NCBI GenBank assembly: GCA_016702705.1 | Contig: JADJDM010000030.1 | Location: 1-57,172, forward strand | DNA from: Bacteroidota bacterium | Lineage (GTDB): Bacteria > Bacteroidota > Bacteroidia > B-17B0 > Aurantibacillaceae | Reading direction: 5' to 3' | DNA length: 57,172 bases | In this document: positions 47,830-57,172 of the stretch, one piece after another | Position numbering within the stretch: position 1 is the stretch's first letter | Layout: each line of letters opens with the position of its first letter | Notes under the pieces: generated by a model | Told to the model about the DNA's origin: nothing | Databases searched by the model: none | Seen by the model: the letters and a program-made list of their open reading frames with translations, nothing else | Position numbers and translations under genes: made by a program

Positions 47830-48504
47830 TCAATTAAGCTCGCTTATTTTTCCGTTTTCAAACTTTAAAGTGCGAGCAGGGTATTTGTTGTAAAGGATAA
47901 AATCATGTGTTGCAAACACAATGGCAGTGCCGCTTTTAGCAATTGATAAAAGTAGAGTCATTACTTCCTGAGAAGTTTCGGGGTCTAAATTTCCTGTTGG
48001 CTCATCAGCCAAAATAATTTCAGGATTATTTACTAATGCACGAGCAACCGTAACACGTTGTTGCTCTCCGCCAGATAATTCGAAAGGCATTTTTTCGCCT
48101 TTGCCAGATAGGGCAACTTCGTTAAGCACTTCCGTAATTTGTTTTCTTATTTCATCTTCGTTTTTCCAGCCTGTTGCTTTCATAACAAAGCGAAGGTTTT
48201 CGTAAACGCTTCTATCACTCAATAATTGGAAATCTTGAAATACAATTCCTAATTTCCTTCGTAAAAAAGGAACATCTTTTCGTTTAAGAGTTGTTAAATC
48301 AAATCCAGCAACGCTTCCTGTGCCTTGTTTTAAGGGCAATTCGCCATACAAGGTTTTAAGTAAACTGCTTTTTCCGCTTCCTGTTTTCCCAATAAGATAA
48401 ACGAATTCTCCCTTCTTAATTTCCACGTTTACATCGCTCACCACGGGATTGTTTTCCTGAAAAATAGTAGCCTTACTTATTTGTATTACTGTTTCGTTGC
48501 TCAT
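47830..48504 (-). CDS. ftsE: Cell-division ABC transporter ATPase FtsE
   Basis: Start taken at MSNETVIQ (48504); an in-frame Met at 48522 adds six residues. Walker A GKTGSGKSS, signature LSGGEQQRVTVARALVNN, Walker B IILADEPTGNLD, H-loop FATHDF. Closest to FtsE, which with FtsX drives amidase activators such as EnvC at division; ftsX is not adjacent, and a LolD-type role is the alternative. An EnvC-like gene lies 14.4 kb away. Confidence 0.8.
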   Translation of the reverse strand: MSNETVIQISKATIFQENNPVVSDVNVEIKKGEFVYLIGKTGSGKSSLLKTLYGELPLKQGTGSVAGFDLTTLKRKDVPFLRRKLGIVFQDFQLLSDRSVYENLRFVMKATGWKNEDEIRKQITEVLNEVALSGKGEKMPFELSGGEQQRVTVARALVNNPEIILADEPTGNLDPETSQEVMTLLLSIAKSGTAIVFATHDFILYNKYPARTLKFENGKISELN

Positions 48505-48663
48505 TGCGGCATATTTATGCAAACACTAAAGTAAATGAAATTGAGGGTGCTACTTTTGTTCCTTTGCAATAATTTGAACACGGCAGCGTTAATAACTTAA
48601 AATCACCAAAGCCCAAGCAAGCCTTTATGGAAAGTACTTTTACTAAAACTTATTTTACTAGTA

Positions 48664-51600
48664 ATGAGGAAAAGTGTAATAATTACGCTTGTTTTGCTTT
48701 TATCAATGGTGAGTGTTTACGCTCAGCGAACAAGTGTTTACATTGAGCAGGACAGGGACTACAAAACGGCGCTTGATCTTTTTGATAAGAAAAAGTATAA
48801 TGCTGCATTAAAGGCATTTGATTCCTATTCATCTGTTTCAAAAAATAAAAACACCTTAGTTGGAATTGATGCGCAATTTTACGCCGCAGCCTGTGCTATT
48901 GAACTATTTCATAAGGATGGCGAGTGGAGAATGAAACAATTTATTTTGAATTATCCTGAAAGTAATAAAGTAAAGCAAGGTTATTTTTATTTAGGAAAAT
49001 CTAATTTTAGAAAAAAGAAATATCCTGAAACAATAGAGTATTTGGAGCAAGTAGATGTATTTGATTTAAGCAAAGACGATTTAGCTGAATTGTATTTTAA
49101 ACGTGGTTACAGCTATTTGGAGAACGGTAAAAAAGACAAAGCAAAGGCAGATTTATATGAGATTAAAGATGTAGATAACAAGTATGCACATCCTGCAAAC
49201 TACTATTACTCGCATATTGCATATACAGAGCAGAGTTATGAAACAGCATTAGAAGGTTTTACACGCTTGTTGAATAATGAAACCTTTGGTTCAGTTGTTC
49301 CATACTATATCGCCCAGATTTATTTTAATCAAGCTAAGTATGAGCAAGTAATTAAAGTTGCCCCTCCTTTACTAAACGATTCCAACTACGTTCAAAAGAA
49401 AGATGAGATTAATAGAATTATTGGCGAATCGTATTTTAAGCTTAAAGAGTATAGTAAGGCAATTCCCTATCTAAAGATGCATGGTGCAAGCTCGGCAGAA
49501 GATAATTATCAGTTAGGTTTTGCTTACTATCAAATAAACGATTGTACAAGTGCGGTTACCTATTTTGAAAGAGCTACTGCAAACAATGATTCCTTAGCGC
49601 AAAATGCATTTTATCATTCTGCAGGGTGTTATTTAAAAATGAATGAAAAAACAAAAGCAAGAAGCTCTTTTTTCAATGCTCAAAATCTTCCTTTCGACAA
49701 AAATATTGTTGAGGAATCAATGTTTAATTTCGCTGTGTTAAGCTATGAACAAAACTTTAGTCCTTACAACGAAGCAATAACAGCTTTTGGAAAATACATT
49801 ACGGCTTACCCTAATTCTATTCGCAAAGATGAAGCTTATAATTATTTGGTTAATTGTTTTTACTCAACTAAAAATTATACGCAAGCTATAGCAACCATTG
49901 ATAAAATTAAAAACCCAGATATTAAATTGAAAACGGCTTATCAAAAAATGGTTTATTTTAAGGGAGTAGAGTTTTATAATAATATTGATTTAGATTCTGC
50001 CCGCAAATATTTTACTAAAGCAATTCAACTAAACACTGATGCATCCGTTACAGCACAAGCAGCCTATTGGAATGCAGAAATTCATTACCAAAAACGTGAG
50101 TATAACAAAGCATTGGAGAGCTATAAGGCATTTCAATTATTGCCTGGCTCTTACAGTTTAAAAGAATATGATATTGCTAATTATAATATTGGTTATTGTT
50201 ATTTCCAATTAAAGGGCGCGGAAAATTATAAAAACGCAAACATCTCTTTTAGAAAATACTTAACTTCTAAAAATACTGATGACGCATTGAAAGTGGCAGA
50301 TGCCAATGTGCGTACTGGCGATTGTTATTATGTAGATAAAGTGTTTGCAAGTGCTGCCGAGTATTACGAAACGGCGATTGCTTTAAATAAAATTGATGTT
50401 GATTACTCGATATACCAAAAAGCAATGTGCGATGGTTTATTAAAAAACTATCAGGAGAAAGTAAACGACTTAAAAATGTTGGAAACGAATTATCCGAATT
50501 CAGTTTATATGTCGTCTGTTACTTTTGAAATTGCACAAGCATACAAAGCAATGAAGAGCGATGAAAATGCCATTGCTTATTATAAGAAGACTTTAGAAAA
50601 ATATCCGAATTCAAGTAAAACAAACGATTGTATTATTTCGATTGGTTTAATTTATTATAATGCAAAACAGGATGATAAAGCGTTTGAATACTTTGATCAG
50701 ATTGTAAAGAAAGACGCGAAATCGGATGATGCACAAAGTGTACTTCCTTACATTAAAGAAATATTTAAGGCAAAGAACGACCCACAAGCTTTGGAAGAAT
50801 ATTTTGCTGCTATTGGAAGTTCTGTTAGTGCAAATGAGTTAGATGTTCAATATTTTGAAAAAGCTCGTAAGTATTATTACGATGATAAAAATTGTGACGC
50901 TGCTTTTCCTGAAATGCAAAAGTACATTTCAAAATTTCCAACAGGGAAATATATTTTAGAAGCAAATTTCTGTATGGCTGAATGTGCATACAGTAAAGAG
51001 AATTACACTGAATCAGTAAAAGGTTATGAATTCGTAATTTCTAAACCTCGTAGTTTGTTTTCTGAAATTGCATTGCAAAAAGCATCCTTTATTTACTATA
51101 GAGATAAAAAATATGAGCAAGCACTTCCTTTGTATATCAAGCTGCAGGAATTTGCTGAATCAGGACAAAATAAATTGGCTGGAAGGCTAGGTGCAATGCG
51201 TTCTGCATTCTATTTAAAGAAATATGATGTTGCTGTTGATGAAGCTGTAAAGGTATTAAATACCGAGAAAATTACTACGCAGCAAACGGTTGAAGCAAAA
51301 AGCATCAGAGCAAAATCATTGTGCGAAACAAATCGTAAAGACGAAGCTGTTGCTGATTTAAAATACTTAACTAAAAATGCAAAGAGCGAATTAGGTGCAG
51401 AATCTTATTATATGCTTGCAGAAATTCAGTATAACAAAAGGGAATACAAGGAGGTAGAGAAAACGGTAAATAGTTTGTTTAATTATCCATACACTACAAC
51501 GTATTGGAGTACTAAAGCAATGTTGTTGATGGCAGATGTTTATTTAGATAAAAACGAAGAACAAAATGCCGAAGCTGTTTTGCAAACTGTAATTGATAAT

Positions 51601-51795
51601 ACAGATAACGAGGAGTTTAAGAAGCAAGCGCAAGAAAAATTACAATTATTAAAAGATAAGCAAAACATGCGCTTAGCTCCTCCAGTAGAGGATAATATGC
51701 AAATTGAATTTGAAAATAAAACAGGTGGAACCAATTTATTTGAGGTGAAGCCCGCAGTAATTGATTCTACGAACCTAAACGTACAACCTAAATAA
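48664..51795 (+). CDS. Large secreted TPR-repeat protein
   Basis: 1,043 residues: signal peptide (VIITLVLLLSMVSVYAQ), then about 20 TPRs over the whole length, for example KYPETIEYLEQVDVFDLSKD and ENAIAYYKKTLEKYPNSSKT, with several Cys. Ends with a low-complexity tail. The next gene starts one base after the stop and encodes an outer-membrane barrel, so I infer a periplasmic scaffold working with that barrel. Its closest ordinary comparison is YbgF/BamD-like TPR proteins, but much longer. Confidence 0.85.
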   Translation: MRKSVIITLVLLLSMVSVYAQRTSVYIEQDRDYKTALDLFDKKKYNAALKAFDSYSSVSKNKNTLVGIDAQFYAAACAIELFHKDGEWRMKQFILNYPESNKVKQGYFYLGKSNFRKKKYPETIEYLEQVDVFDLSKDDLAELYFKRGYSYLENGKKDKAKADLYEIKDVDNKYAHPANYYYSHIAYTEQSYETALEGFTRLLNNETFGSVVPYYIAQIYFNQAKYEQVIKVAPPLLNDSNYVQKKDEINRIIGESYFKLKEYSKAIPYLKMHGASSAEDNYQLGFAYYQINDCTSAVTYFERATANNDSLAQNAFYHSAGCYLKMNEKTKARSSFFNAQNLPFDKNIVEESMFNFAVLSYEQNFSPYNEAITAFGKYITAYPNSIRKDEAYNYLVNCFYSTKNYTQAIATIDKIKNPDIKLKTAYQKMVYFKGVEFYNNIDLDSARKYFTKAIQLNTDASVTAQAAYWNAEIHYQKREYNKALESYKAFQLLPGSYSLKEYDIANYNIGYCYFQLKGAENYKNANISFRKYLTSKNTDDALKVADANVRTGDCYYVDKVFASAAEYYETAIALNKIDVDYSIYQKAMCDGLLKNYQEKVNDLKMLETNYPNSVYMSSVTFEIAQAYKAMKSDENAIAYYKKTLEKYPNSSKTNDCIISIGLIYYNAKQDDKAFEYFDQIVKKDAKSDDAQSVLPYIKEIFKAKNDPQALEEYFAAIGSSVSANELDVQYFEKARKYYYDDKNCDAAFPEMQKYISKFPTGKYILEANFCMAECAYSKENYTESVKGYEFVISKPRSLFSEIALQKASFIYYRDKKYEQALPLYIKLQEFAESGQNKLAGRLGAMRSAFYLKKYDVAVDEAVKVLNTEKITTQQTVEAKSIRAKSLCETNRKDEAVADLKYLTKNAKSELGAESYYMLAEIQYNKREYKEVEKTVNSLFNYPYTTTYWSTKAMLLMADVYLDKNEEQNAEAVLQTVIDNTDNEEFKKQAQEKLQLLKDKQNMRLAPPVEDNMQIEFENKTGGTNLFEVKPAVIDSTNLNVQPK

Positions 51796-51796
51796 A

Positions 51797-53476
51797 ATGA
51801 AGCAATTGATGAAAAATAAACTATTTCTATCTGTGGCAGCGTTATTTATGGTGCTTGCAACCTATGCGCAAACAGGCGTGGATGGAATAAACGTGGATGT
51901 GAAAAGTGATTTTGATGCTAAAATTAAAGATGCAGTTAAACAAAGCGACTTACCAAATATTTTAGATACGGTAAAACCTTTAAAAGATAAATCACTTGCT
52001 ATATTGCCCCGCGTTATCGAAACACAATTTAAAACGCAAACGATACAACCTGCAAAGATGGTTAACGAACCACTTTCTAAATTGTATTATAGTTTAATTA
52101 AAGCTGGTTTTGGAAACTATACAACTCCTTACGGCGAAGTGTGGGTAAATAATTTGCGCTCGAAGGAGTATGCCTATGGATTTCATTACAAACATTTGTC
52201 ATCTCGTTACACGGCAGAAGACAGAGGTTTTGCAGCGTTTAGCGATAACGATGTAAATTTATACGCTAAGAAATTTTACAAAAAGCATGTATTAAGTGGC
52301 GATTTAAATTATTATCGCAATGTTGCACATTTTTATGGTTATCCAGATTCATTGATTGCAAAGAATGATGAAACAACAACCTTTACAAAGCAACGCTTTA
52401 ACACCTTTGAAGGAAAACTAAATCTAAAAAGTTTTTATAATGACTCAAATAAAATCAACCATGATATTAATTTGAATTTTTATAACATCACCGATAAATT
52501 TGAGACTTCAGAAAATAATATCATGGCAAATGGTACGCTTAACTTCTTTGTAAACAAAGAGAAATTGAATGTGTATGTTGCTACTGATTACTATAATACT
52601 AAAAGTAAAACAGATACCATTAATGATTTTATTTTCCGATTAAACCCATACTTTGAAGCAGGTGGAAAAAAATGGCATGTTGATTTAGGCTTGAATGTTG
52701 CTATTGATAAGTTCTCTGACACCACAGCTAAATTTTATTTCTCGCCTAAATTAAATGTACATTATAATATTTACAACAACTTTGTAATACCTTACGCTGG
52801 TTTAGGTGGTGGATTAGAGAAGAATTCATTTAGAAGTTTATCTACTATTAATCCTTTTATTACATCAACTCCTGGTTATGCAAATACATTTAATGTGTTT
52901 ACAGCATTTGGTGGTTTAAGAGGTGTGTTAAGCTCTAAAACTTCTTACGATGCCAAAGTATCTTACGGCAAATATAAGAACATGGCTTTTTTCCTAATTA
53001 ATTATGATGATTTCTTAAGTAATAAATTTAAAGTTGTTTACAATGATGCAAGCATGTTGCAAGTAAACGGACAATTAAAATATCAACTAAAAGAAAAAAT
53101 AAATATCATAGCTAAAGGAAACTACTATAGCTATGGTGTTGACAGTAACTCGTATGCATGGCATCGTCCTGATTTTGATATAACGTTATCGGGTATTTAT
53201 AACTTGAAAAGTAAAATTGTTGTGAAGGCAGATTTATTTTACATTGCAAAACAATGGTCGCAACAAAGAGTTACAGAAAATGGAACTACATCATTAAAAG
53301 CTGTTCAGTTAAAGGGAATTGCTGATATTAATTTAGGTGCAGAATACAGATACAGCAAAATGCTTTCTTTCTTCGTTAACTTCAACAACATAGGAAACGT
53401 TCGCTACTACCGTTGGGATAGATATCCAACACAACGCTTCAATGCGATGATAGGATTAACTTTCGTCCCTTTCTAA
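51797..53476 (+). CDS. Outer-membrane beta-barrel protein (TonB-dependent-receptor-like barrel without plug)
   Basis: 559 residues: signal peptide (FLSVAALFMVLATYAQ), a short Asp/Lys-rich N-terminal region, then about 16-18 alternating beta strands rich in aromatics ending in the terminal Phe (MIGLTFVPF), the usual outer-membrane signature. No plug or TonB box is evident. It is tightly coupled to the TPR gene (1 bp gap). Substrate unknown. Confidence 0.75.
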   Translation: MKQLMKNKLFLSVAALFMVLATYAQTGVDGINVDVKSDFDAKIKDAVKQSDLPNILDTVKPLKDKSLAILPRVIETQFKTQTIQPAKMVNEPLSKLYYSLIKAGFGNYTTPYGEVWVNNLRSKEYAYGFHYKHLSSRYTAEDRGFAAFSDNDVNLYAKKFYKKHVLSGDLNYYRNVAHFYGYPDSLIAKNDETTTFTKQRFNTFEGKLNLKSFYNDSNKINHDINLNFYNITDKFETSENNIMANGTLNFFVNKEKLNVYVATDYYNTKSKTDTINDFIFRLNPYFEAGGKKWHVDLGLNVAIDKFSDTTAKFYFSPKLNVHYNIYNNFVIPYAGLGGGLEKNSFRSLSTINPFITSTPGYANTFNVFTAFGGLRGVLSSKTSYDAKVSYGKYKNMAFFLINYDDFLSNKFKVVYNDASMLQVNGQLKYQLKEKINIIAKGNYYSYGVDSNSYAWHRPDFDITLSGIYNLKSKIVVKADLFYIAKQWSQQRVTENGTTSLKAVQLKGIADINLGAEYRYSKMLSFFVNFNNIGNVRYYRWDRYPTQRFNAMIGLTFVPF

Positions 53477-53530
53477 ACGGACTTATAAAATTCGCTTTCT
53501 CATCGTTGGACTTCAATTCCAAAATTTTCA

Positions 53531-53665
53531 TCCGCCGCGGCGGACTGCGGTTTTGAAATTTCGCCGCCTCGATAAATCAAATTTTCTAAATCCTTAAGAT
53601 AATTTCCATAAATTGTCATGTCGAGTGTCGTCCGCCGGCTTAGGCGGATGATGTATCGAGACATG
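53531..53665. repeat. GC-rich palindromic element in AT-rich DNA
   Basis: A perfect 14-bp palindrome TCCGCCGCGGCGGA at 53531-53544, followed by an imperfect hairpin at 53617-53665 whose arms both begin CATGTC and share a CCGCC/GGCGG core (TCCGCC at 53630-53636 and GGCGGATG at 53643-53650). It lies between two convergent genes and stands out from the flanking AT-rich sequence. Could be a transposon-like REP element or a bidirectional terminator. Confidence 0.65.
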
Positions 53666-53671
53666 AACAAT

Positions 53672-54343
53672 TTAAGCCTTCTTACGAAAACAACAGTATT
53701 TAATCTTCTCTCCCTTAGCTGAGAACAAATTCTCGTAATACGTTTGTATTTCCGTTAACTCCTTTTGCCCTGATGGATTGTGCGTGTATAAATCAGCAGT
53801 AGAATAAATTAATTCGAAACCTTCTTCAGCAATTACTTCTAATGTGTATTCGTAAAAACCAGTGTTATCTGTTTTAAGATTAATTAATCCGTTTGGTTTT
53901 AAGAATTTAAAATAACGGTTTATAAACATCATATTGGTTAAACGTTTACGTACACGAGTACTGTTGGGTTGTGGGTCGGGGAAAGTAATCCAAATTTCAT
54001 CTACTTCATCTTTTGCGAAGCAATGGTCGATAAAATCTATACGTGTACGGATGAAAGCAACATTATTCATTTTGTGTTCAGTTGCATGTTTTGCTCCAGT
54101 CCAAATACGATTGCCTTTTATATCAACGCCAATAAAATTTTTGTTAGGATTGTTTTTTGCTAAGCCAATGGTGTACTCGCCACGTCCGCAGCCTAACTCA
54201 AGTACAATTGGATTATTGTTTTTAAATGGCTCAGCATGCCATTTTCCTTTTAAAGGATGACCTTCAGTAATTTTTTCAAAGGGTAAAAACGAACAATTCT
54301 CAAAGGAATTGAACTCAGCGAATTTTTCTTGTTTATTAGGCAC
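53672..54343 (-). CDS. trmB: tRNA (guanine-N7-)-methyltransferase
   Basis: Methylates G46 of tRNAs using SAM. 223 residues, normal length. SAM-binding motif LELGCGRGEYTIGLA, FIGVDIKGNRIWTGAK, then DEIWITFPDPQPNSTRVRKRL, the FPDP motif of the family, and a C-terminal THNPSGQKELTEIQTYYE. Single gene with no obvious operon partners. Confidence 0.95.
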   Translation of the reverse strand: MPNKQEKFAEFNSFENCSFLPFEKITEGHPLKGKWHAEPFKNNNPIVLELGCGRGEYTIGLAKNNPNKNFIGVDIKGNRIWTGAKHATEHKMNNVAFIRTRIDFIDHCFAKDEVDEIWITFPDPQPNSTRVRKRLTNMMFINRYFKFLKPNGLINLKTDNTGFYEYTLEVIAEEGFELIYSTADLYTHNPSGQKELTEIQTYYENLFSAKGEKIKYCCFRKKA

Positions 54344-54403
54344 GGGAAATAATTTGATGCAAAAATAATTATTCTATTTGGATAAAATAAATTATTGCGA
54401 CAA

Positions 54404-56836
54404 TCACCTTGTGAGTGTTAAAAAACCACGTTCGGTTTTACTATGCAAATCAGGAGCGCTATAATTAATTATGTAATAATACGTGCCGTCAACAGCAATT
54501 CCTGTTTTTGTTTTACCATCCCAATATCCATTTATTCCATCCCATACGTAAAGTTTTTGCCCAAAACGATTATAAATTTCGCAATGAAAAGTAGTTATTC
54601 CAATACCATCCATTTTATAAAAATCATTCTTTCCATCCCCATTTGGTGAAAATACATTTGGAATAATAATGTAGGAAGGTTCATATACTACAAAACATTT
54701 TGAAATTGAATCATAGCAATTGTTTTTTTTAGCTGTTAGTTCAATGCAACACAATCCAACTTCATCCAATATCAAGTCTATATTGTTGTTGTTGGAAGTG
54801 TTATAATCACAAAATTGCCATTCAATAATATTTGCATTGCTACTCGTATTTGTAAGTTGAATAGTTGAGTTTACCTCTAAGCTGTCTACAAAATTACTTG
54901 TGAAGTTTGCTATTGGAGAGTCATATACTGCAACTTGAATGGTTTGACTTGAATTACAAGTTCCATCATTGCTTGTAAGAGTATAGGTAGTTGTAGTGCT
55001 GGGATCTGCAATTACATTTGCCCCGCTTGTTGTATTTAAACTAATAGCTGGCGACCAAGTATATGTATTAGCTCCTGTCGCATTTAACGTGACAGATTCT
55101 CCAGAACAAATAGTATCGTTGCTACTTGTAATTAAGGCTAATGGTGCTGATAACACAGTTACAGTTGATGTAGTTGAACTGCTGCAACCAACACTTGAAG
55201 TTCCAATTACATTATAAATAGTAGTTGTAGTAGGTGACGCAATTACACTTGAACCGTTGTTTGTATTTAAACTTGAGCTGTTTGTCCATGTATAGGCATT
55301 TGCCCCGCTAGCGTCTAGTGTTACAGAATCTCCTATACAAATTGTAGGGCTATTCACTACTATAGTTGGAATTCCACCAATAACAGAATCTACAGTGCAA
55401 GTTACTGTTGTAACGCAGGCATTTGCATCACTAATAGTAACTGTATAATTGCCTACAGCTATACCTGTAAACACATTACTACTTTGATTCACACCCCCAA
55501 TGTTAAATTGATAAGGCGGAAGCCCACTCGAATGATTAACCGTTATTATACCTGAATTACTATTGCTACACGAAGGGCTAGTAATGGCGTTGCTTGCTTC
55601 AAAACTACATGTTCCTGGTAAAAGCGCAGGGTTCAATTGTGTGAAAGAGGTTCTCATAGTATCATTTAGGTTTAACCAAATTGACCACGTATTAGTTGGC
55701 CCAATATACCAACCAGAGATAGAGGAACCAGTACCCCATAAAGACCCATCAGATTTTACGATATAAGAAAAGGATTCGCCCGCCATAATATCTATTACGT
55801 CTGTTGCAACAAGAGTAGGAGTGAAAACATAGGGTAGTGGGGACAAAACTGCAATTCCCATTTGTCCATTATTAAAATCTGCTCCCCAGGCATAACAATT
55901 TTTATTAGCATCGAGAGCTAAGAAGTGATGTCCATCTTCACTGCCAGAAATTGCAACAATATTAGAAAGGCTTGATAGTTTTTTAGGCGAATACTCGTCA
56001 GTTGTATCCCCGTCGCCAATAAAATTCCCATCACCCCAAGTATAAACATCACCATTAGAATCTAAGGCAACAGCTGCCATACTAGCGGCTTTAATATCAA
56101 TAATATTTCTCAAATTAGGAATTATAATTGGATATAAAGTATCTGGTGATGTACCATTCCCAACACCAAGTGATCCATTCTGATTGTTTCCACAAGAAAC
56201 TATAGTACTGTCTGAGAGAAGTGTATATGTAGTTCCGTTTCCAATTGCAACTCTTACTGCGTTGTTTATTCCAGTCATTTGAATTGGGGTTAGCGAGCTA
56301 TTCCCAAAGGTCCCATTACCAAAACTTCCCAATAAATTTTCTCCCACACTCCAAACAGTTCCATCATTTTTTACAAAACTTACTGTATAAGTACTACCAT
56401 CCAAAAACTTTGCATCACTTATAACTTGAGTAGGTGCGGCGAAAAGTCCAAATCCCCATACCCAACCTGTTCCATCATTTTTTATAGCTCCCATTCTGTA
56501 TCCTGAGCTGCAGTATTTTAAATTACTCATACCAGGAACAGGTGTTGGAATAATTGTTCCTAAAATAGTAGGCCCAAGTCCTAATTCGAGGTATCCATTG
56601 TAACCCCAAGCATACAATTGATTTGTGCTACTATCACAAGGATTAGCATAACACAAATTATATGCAGAATAGGGGCCAACTGCATAATTTGTTGGTTTAT
56701 ACCACAAGCGCCCTCCAAAACCATCACCTATCATACTGTTTTGAGATAAGCTAAATGCCGTAATCACAAAGAAGAAAAATGTAAAAATATTTTTTCTAAA
56801 ACCTGTCAATCTTTTGGATTTTAAATAGTTCAGCAA
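54404..56836 (-). CDS. Secreted RCC1-repeat protein with SprB-like/Ig-like repeats and gliding-motility C-terminal domain
   Basis: 810 residues. After a signal peptide (FTFFFFVITAFSLSQ) come about six RCC1 blades (residues 40-400: YAWGYNGYLELGLG, VYTWGDGNFIGDGD, CYAWGADFNNGQMG). Next is a SprB-type repeat (SNAITSPSCSNSNSGIITVN, GNYTVTISDANAC) and two Ig-like modules starting ICIGDSVTLDASGANAYTW and ICSGESVTLNATGANTYTW. The end is a CHU_C domain (FSPNGDGKNDFYKMDG, YNRFGQKLY, DGTYYYIINY, KTERGFLTLTR), the type B T9SS signal. It is surface-exposed or secreted. The RCC1 part may recognise a partner; substrate unknown. Confidence 0.85.
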   Translation of the reverse strand: MLNYLKSKRLTGFRKNIFTFFFFVITAFSLSQNSMIGDGFGGRLWYKPTNYAVGPYSAYNLCYANPCDSSTNQLYAWGYNGYLELGLGPTILGTIIPTPVPGMSNLKYCSSGYRMGAIKNDGTGWVWGFGLFAAPTQVISDAKFLDGSTYTVSFVKNDGTVWSVGENLLGSFGNGTFGNSSLTPIQMTGINNAVRVAIGNGTTYTLLSDSTIVSCGNNQNGSLGVGNGTSPDTLYPIIIPNLRNIIDIKAASMAAVALDSNGDVYTWGDGNFIGDGDTTDEYSPKKLSSLSNIVAISGSEDGHHFLALDANKNCYAWGADFNNGQMGIAVLSPLPYVFTPTLVATDVIDIMAGESFSYIVKSDGSLWGTGSSISGWYIGPTNTWSIWLNLNDTMRTSFTQLNPALLPGTCSFEASNAITSPSCSNSNSGIITVNHSSGLPPYQFNIGGVNQSSNVFTGIAVGNYTVTISDANACVTTVTCTVDSVIGGIPTIVVNSPTICIGDSVTLDASGANAYTWTNSSSLNTNNGSSVIASPTTTTIYNVIGTSSVGCSSSTTSTVTVLSAPLALITSSNDTICSGESVTLNATGANTYTWSPAISLNTTSGANVIADPSTTTTYTLTSNDGTCNSSQTIQVAVYDSPIANFTSNFVDSLEVNSTIQLTNTSSNANIIEWQFCDYNTSNNNNIDLILDEVGLCCIELTAKKNNCYDSISKCFVVYEPSYIIIPNVFSPNGDGKNDFYKMDGIGITTFHCEIYNRFGQKLYVWDGINGYWDGKTKTGIAVDGTYYYIINYSAPDLHSKTERGFLTLTR

Positions 56837-56875
56837 GATAAAAAATAGTTGAATACATTAAATATTAAATAAATA

Positions 56876-57172
56876 TTAGTTCCCCAATAATATCCCCAAC
56901 TGCAAAATCATCAGCCCGTCAATAAACAAATAATAATAATACGGATGCCGTTCCTCATGTGTAAAAAAGATGAGAATAGATGTTGCAGTTAAGAAAGCAA
57001 GATTAATATAATTAGTAATTGGTGTAGCATCAAACAAATAGAAACAAACCATATACCCTAACATGAATAAGAAAGCCACAAGCCTTGCGCCTTTTGTACC
57101 GAGAGTATTAGCATACGTTTTTACTCCTTGATAAAAATCGTGTTCGGTATCCTTTACATCAAACAAAACACA
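56876..57172 (-). CDS. UbiA-family prenyltransferase, C-terminal part (continues beyond the window)
   Basis: About 98 residues visible, ending at 56876; the N-terminus lies outside the window. The sequence VLFDVKDTEHDFYQGVKTYAN is the second Asp-rich motif of UbiA prenyltransferases, and the rest shows four hydrophobic helices. The family transfers prenyl chains to an aromatic or lipid acceptor, most often in quinone or membrane-lipid synthesis. The subfamily cannot be told from this piece. Confidence 0.8.
   Translation of the reverse strand, partial: CVLFDVKDTEHDFYQGVKTYANTLGTKGARLVAFLFMLGYMVCFYLFDATPITNYINLAFLTATSILIFFTHEERHPYYYYLFIDGLMILQLGILLGN

Noticed and set aside
48551..48558. TACTTTTG, an exact -7 box match upstream of the large TPR gene
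   Set aside because: No TTTG at the expected upstream spacing. Plausible but too weak to list as a promoter.

Overview
The window is about 57 kb of AT-rich chromosome from a member of the Bacteroidota. The evidence is consistent across the window. Three proteins carry C-terminal type IX secretion (T9SS) sorting domains: an M1 peptidase, a LamG protein and an RCC1/SprB-like protein. There is a gliding-type ABC ATPase (GldA), a MurF-alanine racemase fusion, many SpII lipoproteins with the FxxSCK-type lipobox, and a propeller/Y_Y_Y/SpoIIE regulator. I see no rRNA, tRNA, CRISPR array, transposase, integrase or phage gene. No gene-free stretch exceeds about 200 bp once the broken genes are counted.

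Region 1 (1-5.3 kb) is the end of a surface-polysaccharide locus: asparagine synthase, a polytopic membrane protein, a GT4 glycosyltransferase and galE. The first three are split by about 16 frameshifts, nearly all explained by one lost base in a homopolymer. The reading frames are otherwise conserved, so I read this as poor sequence at a contig end rather than gene decay. Single frameshifts of the same kind occur in several genes up to 29 kb and none after it. Region 2 (5.3-20.7 kb) holds mostly housekeeping genes: a SpoIIAA-like protein, a 16-residue-repeat secreted protein, kdsA, a lipid kinase, a 1,200-residue NtrY-like histidine kinase, a bestrophin, a T9SS M1 peptidase, an AlkA-type glycosylase, the c-di-AMP synthase cdaA, a TerC protein, a lysozyme-like protein with a lipoprotein, and metF.

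Region 3 (20.8-28.2 kb) is the most interesting. A membrane-anchored, predicted periplasmic TPR-CHAT protease gene runs tail-to-tail into a sigma-factor/anti-sigma pair, and the anti-sigma has a predicted periplasmic TPR domain. Beside the sigma gene is a perfect 9-bp-arm palindrome, a stand-alone HTH protein, and a set of lipoprotein, glycan-binding and LamG/T9SS genes that could be its regulon. The trio resembles in outline the CRISPR-associated TPR-CHAT (Csx29)/Csx30/sigma pathway, but without any CRISPR component.

Region 4 (28.3-40.7 kb) is envelope biogenesis: GT9 glycosyltransferase, MurF-Alr, the EnvC-like/DUF4292/TPR operon, sugar nucleotidyltransferase, gldA and a GT4. Region 5 (40.8-57.2 kb) holds a co-directional run (hexapeptide protein, SpoIIAA-like protein, secreted YCII, plsC, gatC, YfiT-like) facing a large SpoIIE-type regulator. 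It continues with GNAT and ftsE, a 1,043-residue TPR protein with its outer-membrane barrel partner, trmB, a T9SS RCC1 protein, and the end of a UbiA prenyltransferase.

Two kinds of non-coding repeat stand out. One is a family of roughly 50-bp units built of phased ACGAAT/ATTCGT words at four intergenic sites, three of them directly after stop codons. The other is a GC-rich palindromic element between a barrel gene and trmB.
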